This document shows, piece by piece, positions 1-5,851 of a DNA stretch of 6,852 nt. The DNA is from Bacteroidales bacterium (GTDB taxonomy: Bacteria; Bacteroidota; Bacteroidia; Bacteroidales; BM520). The position numbers and the translations under genes are program-made. A model generated the notes under the pieces. It worked only from the letters and a program-made list of their open reading frames with translations, did not search any database and was not told where the DNA came from. The DNA lies in NCBI GenBank assembly GCA_023230285.1, contig JALNXP010000131.1, positions 1 to 6,852 on the forward strand. Reading direction: 5' to 3'. How positions within the stretch are numbered: position 1 is the first letter of the stretch; the number at the start of each line of letters is the position of its first letter.

Positions 1-51
1 GTTCGGGCTGAATTGGTCAACAAAACAAGGTACAAATAAGTCAACTGTCAT
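1..51 (-). CDS. LutA/LldE-like (Fe-S)-binding protein, N-terminal fragment (partial)
   Basis: Only the first 17 codons are present, reading MTVDLFVPCFVDQFSPN, and the frame runs off the left edge of the window. The pattern 'VDLFVPCFVDQF.P' matches the start of the cysteine-rich (CCG) domain proteins LutA/LldE (YkgE). In those proteins this stretch holds the first cysteine of the first CCG repeat, here Cys9. In the family, this protein works with LutB and LutC in oxidation of L-lactate to pyruvate in the cytoplasm. The ATG lies 19 nt after a TAnnTTTG promoter element, which supports the start. No partner genes are visible because they would lie to the left. Other CCG-domain proteins, such as heterodisulfide reductase or glycolate oxidase subunits, are possible, but their N-termini are usually less like this one. 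The call rests on a short sequence. Confidence 0.7.
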   Translation of the reverse strand, partial: MTVDLFVPCFVDQFSPN

Positions 52-70
52 GATTAATGTTTTTAATCTG

Positions 71-78
71 CAAATGTA
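71..78 (-). promoter_or_regulatory. Putative Bacteroidetes -7 element of the LutA-like gene
   Basis: On the minus strand the sequence reads TACATTTG followed by CAGA, an exact match to the Bacteroidetes TAnnTTTG -7 consensus. It ends 19 nt before the ATG of the LutA-like gene, so the leader would be only about 12-15 nt. No TTTG or TTG -33 element is visible at the expected distance. That position is instead occupied by one arm of an inverted repeat (97-119). Confidence 0.5.
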
Positions 79-96
79 AATGAAAAATTTTGATTC

Positions 97-119
97 TTTT
101 TATCTTTCTATGATAAAAA
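97..119. repeat. Perfect inverted repeat, 8-bp arms with 7-nt spacer
   Basis: TTTTTATC (97-104) and GATAAAAA (112-119) are exact reverse complements separated by 7 nt. The repeat lies between the stop of the HddA-like kinase gene and the -7 element of the LutA-like gene, both on the minus strand. It could be an operator over the -33 region of the LutA-like promoter, or a weak hairpin at the end of the kinase transcript. As a terminator it is poor: the stem is almost all A and T, and no separate run of T follows on the minus strand. Confidence 0.4.
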
Positions 120-141
120 TATGTTGTTAAAAAAAATGGAG

Positions 142-1161
142 CTAATTAGTCCAAGTTTTCAGACCTTCATCAGTAAATTCATATCTTTTAGCGTGTCCGC
201 CGAGTTTTTCGAGAGCATCGGCTACGCGGTATCTACTTACTGTCGGACAATAAAAGAACATAAATCCACCGCCGCCGGCACCAGATACTTTCCCTCCGGT
301 AGCACCTGCTTTCATTGCAACATCGTAAATTTCATCTAAAAAACTGTTGGAAATTTTATCAGTCATTTTTTTCTTAAATTCCCAACTTTTATCAAGAATA
401 GGACCAATGGCATCAATATCGCCACGAAGTAAGACTTCTTTCATCTTTATAGCCTGAGCTTTCAACTCGTGCATGGCGTTTATAGATGTTTCGTTTTTTT
501 CTTTTACATTTTTTACCTGCGCATTTATGATGTTAGAAGATAAACGGCTCGTTTCAGTATAATATAATACAAGATTATGAGCTAATTCGTCCTTATATCT
601 GTTCCTTACACGTAAGGGATTTACAATTACCTTGTCACCGATAAATTCCATGAAGTTGAACCCGCCGAATGTTGCAGCATATTGGTCCTGCTTTCCTCCT
701 GCCATCTTTAAGTCGTTTCTTTCTATATCGTAAGCTAATTTAGCTATATCATATTCACCTAATGGCAGGTTGAGCCATTCCACAAATGCTCCTAAAATCG
801 ATACTACTAATGTTGATGATGTTCCAAGTCCCGAACCGGCAGGCGCATCTACAAAGGTAGTAAGTTTGAAAGATAATGGGTTGAAATGGAAATCTTTGAT
901 TATACGATTATAAACGCCTTTGTGCAATATGAAATTTCCTTCCGCAGGAAGTTCAGAGCAACTGTCATAACTTTCAACAATGTATTTATCAGGATATTCA
1001 AAAACTATTCTGTTGTCATTGGTGGGTTCTATTGTGGCGTAAGAATACATGTTTATTGTGGCATTCAATATTGCGCCGCCAAAAATATCCGAATACGGAG
1101 AAACGTCTGTTCCGCCGCCGGCTAAACCTAACCTCAATGGTGCTTTACTTCTTATTATCAT
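142..1161 (-). CDS. hddA: GHMP sugar kinase, D-glycero-alpha-D-manno-heptose-7-phosphate kinase type (HddA-like)
   Basis: This 339-residue cytoplasmic kinase has all three GHMP motifs. Motif 1 is PLRLGLAGGGTD (8-19). Motif 2, the ATP-binding loop, is APAGSGLGTSS (106-116). Motif 3 is ATGGKVSGAGGGGF (287-300). GGKQDQY (155-161) carries the conserved Asp159 seen in this branch. The opening 'MIIRSKAPLRLGLAGGGTD' and the length are typical of HddA-like proteins. HddA phosphorylates C1 of D-glycero-D-manno-heptose 7-phosphate on the way to GDP-heptose for surface glycans. The start overlaps the end of the upstream glycosyltransferase gene by 17 nt, so the two are very likely cotranscribed and perhaps translationally coupled. 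GmhA, GmhB or HddC partners are not in the window, so the true substrate could be another sugar, such as fucose or another sugar phosphate. Kinase family is certain; substrate is inferred. Confidence 0.85.
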   Translation of the reverse strand: MIIRSKAPLRLGLAGGGTDVSPYSDIFGGAILNATINMYSYATIEPTNDNRIVFEYPDKYIVESYDSCSELPAEGNFILHKGVYNRIIKDFHFNPLSFKLTTFVDAPAGSGLGTSSTLVVSILGAFVEWLNLPLGEYDIAKLAYDIERNDLKMAGGKQDQYAATFGGFNFMEFIGDKVIVNPLRVRNRYKDELAHNLVLYYTETSRLSSNIINAQVKNVKEKNETSINAMHELKAQAIKMKEVLLRGDIDAIGPILDKSWEFKKKMTDKISNSFLDEIYDVAMKAGATGGKVSGAGGGGFMFFYCPTVSRYRVADALEKLGGHAKRYEFTDEGLKTWTN

Positions 1162-2284
1162 AATTTATTACTTTTTCTACAGCTTCGGTCATCCTTTGCC
1201 ATGAATATTTTTCTTTTTCTATGACGATGTTTTTTTCAAAATCTTTCATGCGATTGTTGCTGAAAAAGTCGATTAAAGCATCGGCAATTTTTTTTGGATT
1301 TTTCTCTACTACATATCCTACTTTTCCATTGGGGACTATCTCCGGCAACCCACCTACATTGGTTACCAACATACTTTTTACAAAATGATATGCAATTTGT
1401 GTAACTCCACTTTGGGTTGCTGTTTTATATGGCTGTGCAACAATATCACATGCACTGAAATATAAATTAACCTTAGAATCGGGTATAAATTCGGTTTTCA
1501 TTATAACCTTGTCTTTAATATCTAAAGAACTTAGCATTTCTTGATATTTATCTTCATCTTCATAATATTCACCGGCAACTATAAGTTTAATGTCCATGCT
1601 TTTTAACCGCTCATCGGCAAAAGCTTCTAACAGTAAATCTAATCCTTTGTAGGCACGAATAATGCCAAAAAATAAAACATATCTGTACTTGTCGTCTAAA
1701 TTCAATTCTTTCAGAGCTTCTTCTCTCGAAATTAATGTTCCAAAACTGTCGTATAAAGGATGTGGACAAAATATACGTGGACGTTTTGTGTCAAATAAAT
1801 TCAAATCATTTAATACCGATTTCGACATCGCTATAAAACCATCTGTGGAGCGTACAAAATATTTTACTAACATTTTGTCGCCAAATCTTTTCTCGTGCGG
1901 AATAATATTGTCTAATATTGAAATAATTTTAGTTCTACCGTTTTTTCTTACAATCCTCTCAATTGTTCCAAGACATGGCGACATGTATGGAATCCAAAAT
2001 TTTGTTATTAATATGTCGGGCTTCTTTTTTTTAATTTCATTTCCAACTTTAATCCAGTTAAATGGATTTACAGAATTAACCTTACGGGATATCGTTATAT
2101 CTTTAGGAGGTTGCTCGTCAGAGTATTGCGTTTTACCCGGAAAAAGAAAATTAGGATATTGTAACGAAAAAGTATATATCTCAACTTCATGTCCTTCTTT
2201 CAAATATTGATAAGCAAGCCTCTCATTGAAAGCAGAAAGGCCTCCTCTGTATGGATAAGCAGTACCTACAATAATAATTCTCAT
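1145..2284 (-). CDS. GT4-type glycosyltransferase (GT-B fold)
   Basis: This 379-residue protein is probably cytoplasmic or peripheral to the inner membrane; no signal peptide or clear membrane span is seen. The N-terminal Rossmann domain starts MRIIIVGTAYPYRGGLSAFNER, with the glycine-rich acceptor-side loop at residues 12-18. The C-terminal nucleotide-sugar domain begins near residue 200. It contains FFGIIRAYKGLDLLLEAF (205-222) and PYKTATQSGV (285-294), and ends with VGGLPEIV (310-317). These are hallmarks of GT4 enzymes that transfer a sugar from a nucleotide donor to a glycan or lipid-linked acceptor. The usual EX7E glutamate pair is not evident; Gln291 and Gln296 lie in that region. Donor and acceptor cannot be told from sequence. 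The overlapping HddA-like kinase gene downstream hints at a heptose-containing surface glycan. The gene is the first in its unit, with a promoter element about 22 nt before the ATG and a purine-rich leader. Confidence 0.9.
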   Translation of the reverse strand: MRIIIVGTAYPYRGGLSAFNERLAYQYLKEGHEVEIYTFSLQYPNFLFPGKTQYSDEQPPKDITISRKVNSVNPFNWIKVGNEIKKKKPDILITKFWIPYMSPCLGTIERIVRKNGRTKIISILDNIIPHEKRFGDKMLVKYFVRSTDGFIAMSKSVLNDLNLFDTKRPRIFCPHPLYDSFGTLISREEALKELNLDDKYRYVLFFGIIRAYKGLDLLLEAFADERLKSMDIKLIVAGEYYEDEDKYQEMLSSLDIKDKVIMKTEFIPDSKVNLYFSACDIVAQPYKTATQSGVTQIAYHFVKSMLVTNVGGLPEIVPNGKVGYVVEKNPKKIADALIDFFSNNRMKDFEKNIVIEKEKYSWQRMTEAVEKVINYDNKK

Positions 2285-2306
2285 ACTTCTTCTCTTAAGT
2301 TTTTTG

Positions 2307-2314
2307 CAAATTTA
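2307..2314 (-). promoter_or_regulatory. Putative -7 element for the glycosyltransferase-hddA unit
   Basis: The minus strand reads TAAATTTG followed by CAAA, an exact TAnnTTTG match that ends 22 nt before the ATG of the glycosyltransferase. No good TTTG -33 box was found 17-23 nt further upstream, so this may be a weak promoter or may rely on the -7 element. It diverges from the lpxK promoter within the same 158-nt intergenic region. Confidence 0.5.
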
Positions 2315-2382
2315 TATTATTTACGCTAAAACATTTCGTTTTTGCCTGTTTTTTTTTGAATAAAAACAAATTTGCCCATAAT

Positions 2383-2413
2383 TTTGAATTTCAAAAATTA
2401 ATAACTACTTTTG
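2383..2413 (+). promoter_or_regulatory. Putative Bacteroidetes promoter of lpxK (-33 TTTG, -7 TACTTTTG)
   Basis: TTTG at 2383-2386 is separated by 19 nt from TACTTTTG at 2406-2413. This matches both halves and the spacing of the Bacteroidetes primary sigma-factor consensus. Transcription would be expected to start a few bases after 2413, giving a leader of roughly 20-25 nt before the lpxK ATG at 2443. This placement excludes the upstream TTG at 2356 as the translation start. Confidence 0.65.
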
Positions 2414-2442
2414 CAAATCTTATTTTATTATGCCTAAATGTG

Positions 2443-3522
2443 ATGACAAAAGTAAAAAGACCTTATCTTATTCCTGCTGCATGTGTCTATGGCTTTTTTA
2501 TGAGAATCCGTAACTTCTTGTTCGATATAGGCATTATAAAAGAGAAAACGTTTTCTGATGTTCTGATTGTCAATGTCGGAAACCTCTCTGTCGGCGGTAC
2601 AGGGAAAACCCCTCATACCGAATTTCTAATAAATAAATTGGCTGATAATCATAAAGTTGCCGTTTTGAGCCGAGGCTATAATCGTAAGACCAAGGGCTTT
2701 AGAGTGGCAAAAGCCGGCGATACCAGCCAAACTGTCGGAGATGAGCCGTTGCAGTTTTTTTCAAAATTCAAAAATATTGTAGTAGCTGTTGATGAAAATA
2801 GATGTATAGGAATTTCTAATATTCTAAAATTATATCCTAAAATCGAAATTATTATCCTTGATGACGCATTTCAACATAGATTTGTAAAGCCGGATATTAA
2901 CATCATGCTTACAGATTATTTCGATATGTATAATGATGATTTTATGTTTCCGGCAGGTAATCTTAGAGAACATGCAGTCAATGTTAAAAGAGCTGATTTT
3001 GTGATTGTTACTAAATGCGATTGGCCGTTGTCTCCAATAATCAAGCATTCAATGACAGATACTCTAAAACTTAGAAAAGACCAGCAACTTCTTTTCTCAT
3101 CTATAGTATACGATAAAATTAAACCGGTAGCTGCGTTTGAAGATTTTGATACTAGTAATAAAAAATATACAACAGCTGTATGTTTTTCGGGTATCGCAAA
3201 TAATTATTGGTTTATTCAAAAAGTGAAAAGCGTTTTTGATGATGTGGAAATTATTGAATATCAAGATCATCATGAATACTCTGTTGACGATGTTAATTAT
3301 ATTGTCAAAAAATATAAAGATAATTATGGGAATAGAAAGGTTATCATTACTACCGAGAAAGATGCGATGAGGCTAAATTCCAATGATTTACGTCCACTTA
3401 TTAAAGATGTGCCTATTTATTATCTTCCCATATATATTTATTTTCATGATAATGGTGAGAAACTTTTGATGGATAAGATAGAAAACATACTGAAGCAAAA
3501 GAAACAGTCTTCTCATTTATAG
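2443..3522 (+). CDS. lpxK: Tetraacyldisaccharide 4'-kinase (lipid A 4'-kinase) LpxK
   Basis: LpxK transfers the ATP gamma-phosphate to the 4' position of tetraacyldisaccharide 1-phosphate, forming lipid IVA at the inner face of the inner membrane. In the 359-residue form, a hydrophobic or amphipathic N-terminal stretch (about 8-30, with RIRNFLFDIGI) likely contacts the membrane. The P-loop VGGTGKTP lies at 50-57, SRGYNRKTKG at 76-85, VGDEPLQF at 98-105, DDAFQHR at 140-146, DHHEYS at 275-280, and TTEKDAMRL at 303-311. All are LpxK family landmarks, and the length is usual. The same frame stays open back to a TTG at 2356, but that codon lies upstream of the promoter and adds residues not typical of the family, so ATG 2443 is chosen. 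GTG 2440 directly before it is an alternative. The gene is followed after 18 nt by the GH3 gene, probably in one transcript. Confidence 0.95.
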   Translation: MTKVKRPYLIPAACVYGFFMRIRNFLFDIGIIKEKTFSDVLIVNVGNLSVGGTGKTPHTEFLINKLADNHKVAVLSRGYNRKTKGFRVAKAGDTSQTVGDEPLQFFSKFKNIVVAVDENRCIGISNILKLYPKIEIIILDDAFQHRFVKPDINIMLTDYFDMYNDDFMFPAGNLREHAVNVKRADFVIVTKCDWPLSPIIKHSMTDTLKLRKDQQLLFSSIVYDKIKPVAAFEDFDTSNKKYTTAVCFSGIANNYWFIQKVKSVFDDVEIIEYQDHHEYSVDDVNYIVKKYKDNYGNRKVIITTEKDAMRLNSNDLRPLIKDVPIYYLPIYIYFHDNGEKLLMDKIENILKQKKQSSHL

Positions 3523-3540
3523 TTTCAACGTTTTTTATTT

Positions 3541-5712
3541 ATGAGGATTTTACTTTTTTCGATTTTATTTTTGCAGATGATAACATTGTGCGCTCAACAT
3601 GACAGCACAAATTATATTTATCAAAGTACTGATTATTCTTTTGAAGTTCGTGCCGCTGATTTGTTAAGTCATCTTACTGCTGAGGAGAAAATTTCTTTAT
3701 TACAGCATACTTCGCCTGAGATTCCAAGATTGGGAATTAAGCCGTATAATTGGTGGAATGAAGCACTTCACGGTGTTGCTCGCGCCGGTACCGCTACTGT
3801 TTTTCCACAAGCTATCGCCTTGGCAGCTACTTTTGATGTCAATGCTGTTTTTAAAACTTTTTCCGCCGTAAGCGATGAAGCACGAGCTAAATATCATGAT
3901 GCAGTAAAAAAAGAAATTTATGAATCTAATTACGGCATCACATTTTGGACACCTAATATTAATATTGTGAGAGACCCGCGTTGGGGTAGGGCAATGGAAA
4001 CTTATGGCGAAGACCCGTTTTTGACTGCAAGGATAGCCGAAGCATGTATCAATGGCTTGCAAGGTAACGATAGCATTTATTACAAAACTCATGCTTGCGC
4101 TAAACATTTCGCTGTACATAGCGGTCCTGAAAAAATCAGACATAGTTTCGATGCTACCGTGAGTTCACGCGATTTATGGGAAACTTATCTGCCTGCGTTT
4201 GAATATGTAGTAAAATATGCTGACGTTCAAGAGGTTATGTGTGCGTACAATCGCTTGGACGGTCAGCCGTGTTGCGCTAATAATAAGTTGTTGACAACTA
4301 TCCTTAGAGAAAAGTGGAATTATGAAAATATAGTTGTAACCGACTGTTGGGCTATCAATGATTTTTATGAAGACGACACCGTTATAATTCGGCATAGAAC
4401 TCACGATTCTGCTTTTTACGCCTACGCCGATGCTTATAACTCGGAAGTCGACCTTGAATGTGGCTCAGGTCTACCTTCTTTACAACAAGCCTTTGATGCA
4501 GGTCTGATACCTGAAGATGTTATCGATAAACATGTTTATCGCTTGCTGTCAGCCCGTTTCAAACTCGGCATGTTCGACCCCGACAGCATTGTCGGCTTTG
4601 CTAATATCCCGATGAGTGTGGTCGACTGCGAGCAACATCACAAACTCGCTTTGGAAATGGCTCAAAAGAGCATCGTCTTGTTGAAAAATGATAATGAAAT
4701 TTTGCCCTTATCTAAAGACATCTGTAAATTAGCCGTCTTGGGTCCTAATGCTGACGATTCTGTTATGCAGTGGGGTAATTATAACGGCTTTCCTTCAAAA
4801 ACAGTGACTATCCTTGAAGGTGTCTCTAATAAAATAGGTAAAGATAAAATCTTTTATGACAAAACTTGTGAATTAGTCGGCGATAACTGTTTGTTGTCTT
4901 CGGAAATTGCTGAAGCTCTGAAAGATATTGATACTGTCATATTTGTTGGCGGGTTGTCGCCGCAACTTGAAGGCGAACAACTTTCTGTTGAGTGCGCCGG
5001 CTTTGCTGATGGCGACAGGACAATAATTGAGTTGCCTGAAATTCAGACTAAGATACTTAAACAACTGAAGGCTTTAGGTAAGCATGTGATTTTTGTGATT
5101 TGCAGCGGCAGCTCGGTTGCTGTCCCATGGGAAAATGAATGTATAGATGCAATTATTGAAGCATGGTACCCGGGACAAGCCGGCGGCACTGCTGTTGCTG
5201 ATGTTATATTCGGCAACTATAATCCTGCCGGTAGATTGCCGGTGACGTTTTATGCTTCTACAGCTCAACTGCCCGATTTTGAAGATTATAATATGAATGG
5301 CAGAACTTATAAGTATTTGAAAGATAAACCTTTATATCCATTCGGCTTCGGACTTGGCTATTCTTCTTTCGACTATGATTATGTGGAAAATTCTCTGATT
5401 GAGCTGCAAGATACAATTGCTTTATCAGTCAAGATAAGTAATATAGGGAAAATGTCGGGTGAAGATGTAATACAGGTATATGCTAAAAATCATATTGATA
5501 CAAAAGCACCGCTCAAAAGGTTGGTTTGTTTCAAAAGAGTTTTTATCGAAGCCGGTGAATCAAAAATAGTAGAGCTTAAAATCCCTAAAAGCGGGTTCTA
5601 TTCGTATGATGATGATAAAGAAGAATTTTTACTTGTTCCGGGTAATTATAAGCTGTTTTATGGCGGGTCTTCTGATGCGGAAAAAAGTATTCAAGTTTTT
5701 ATTGTCAATTAA
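3541..5712 (+). CDS. Secreted glycoside hydrolase family 3 (beta-xylosidase/beta-glucosidase type)
   Basis: This 723-residue exported enzyme removes terminal beta-linked sugars from oligosaccharides. The N-terminus MRILLFSILFLQMITLCAQ is a signal peptide, with likely cleavage around Ala18/Gln19. Cys17 is preceded by Leu and is a poor lipobox. The first GH3 domain (about 35-340) contains NWWNEALHGVARAG (70-83), typical of the xylosidase-like branch, then RDPRWGRAMETYGEDPF (144-160), KHF (188-190) and VVTDCWA (265-271). Asp268 there is the predicted nucleophile. The second domain (about 375-605) holds LEGEQ (476-480), with Glu477 or Glu479 as candidate acid/base, and ends with PFGFGLGYSSF (600-610). 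A fibronectin III-like domain (about 625-715) closes the protein. Length and domain order are complete. It follows lpxK by 18 nt with no Shine-Dalgarno and no clear own promoter. No SusC/SusD or other polysaccharide-utilisation genes are visible, so the substrate is unresolved. Confidence 0.93.
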   Translation: MRILLFSILFLQMITLCAQHDSTNYIYQSTDYSFEVRAADLLSHLTAEEKISLLQHTSPEIPRLGIKPYNWWNEALHGVARAGTATVFPQAIALAATFDVNAVFKTFSAVSDEARAKYHDAVKKEIYESNYGITFWTPNINIVRDPRWGRAMETYGEDPFLTARIAEACINGLQGNDSIYYKTHACAKHFAVHSGPEKIRHSFDATVSSRDLWETYLPAFEYVVKYADVQEVMCAYNRLDGQPCCANNKLLTTILREKWNYENIVVTDCWAINDFYEDDTVIIRHRTHDSAFYAYADAYNSEVDLECGSGLPSLQQAFDAGLIPEDVIDKHVYRLLSARFKLGMFDPDSIVGFANIPMSVVDCEQHHKLALEMAQKSIVLLKNDNEILPLSKDICKLAVLGPNADDSVMQWGNYNGFPSKTVTILEGVSNKIGKDKIFYDKTCELVGDNCLLSSEIAEALKDIDTVIFVGGLSPQLEGEQLSVECAGFADGDRTIIELPEIQTKILKQLKALGKHVIFVICSGSSVAVPWENECIDAIIEAWYPGQAGGTAVADVIFGNYNPAGRLPVTFYASTAQLPDFEDYNMNGRTYKYLKDKPLYPFGFGLGYSSFDYDYVENSLIELQDTIALSVKISNIGKMSGEDVIQVYAKNHIDTKAPLKRLVCFKRVFIEAGESKIVELKIPKSGFYSYDDDKEEFLLVPGNYKLFYGGSSDAEKSIQVFIVN

Positions 5713-5798
5713 ATATCTATATATCTTTCTGATTATCAGCGACATAAAAAAACAACTAAAAATTACATTCTTTGGACAAAATATTTATATTAAAATGC

Positions 5799-5826
5799 TT
5801 TGTATAAGAAAATATTTGTATCTTCG
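5799..5826 (+). promoter_or_regulatory. Putative ilvE promoter (-7 TATCTTCG)
   Basis: TATCTTCG at 5819-5826, followed by CAAA, differs at one position from TAnnTTTG and ends 25 nt before the ilvE ATG. A TTTG at 5799-5802 lies 16 nt upstream, a little closer than the preferred 19-21 nt, so the -33 assignment is tentative. The rest of the 139-nt gap after the GH3 stop is very AT-rich. It shows no GC-rich hairpin plus T-run terminator and no other gene. Confidence 0.45.
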
Positions 5827-5851
5827 CAAATCAACTTAAAATTATTTAAAC

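Noticed and set aside
1662..2210. 182-residue plus-strand open frame inside the glycosyltransferase gene
   Set aside because: It is the antisense shadow of a gene with clear GT4 motifs. Its translation shows no family features.
2356..2442. N-terminal extension of LpxK from TTG 2356 (29 residues, partly hydrophobic)
   Set aside because: A promoter with matching -33 and -7 boxes lies inside it, the start codon is TTG, and the family begins close to ATG 2443.
3700..4143. 147-residue minus-strand open frame inside the GH3 gene
   Set aside because: It is antisense to conserved GH3 motifs (NWWNEALHGVA to KHF) and has no recognisable features of its own.
5729..5739. Small palindrome CTGATTATCAG after the GH3 stop as a terminator
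   Set aside because: The possible stem is only a few base pairs with almost no loop, and no T-run follows directly.
5606..5839. 77-residue plus-strand open frame across the GH3 end and the following gap
   Set aside because: It starts inside the GH3 coding sequence in another frame. Its hydrophobic, Lys/Ile/Phe-rich composition is what AT-rich DNA gives by chance, and it overlaps the ilvE promoter element.
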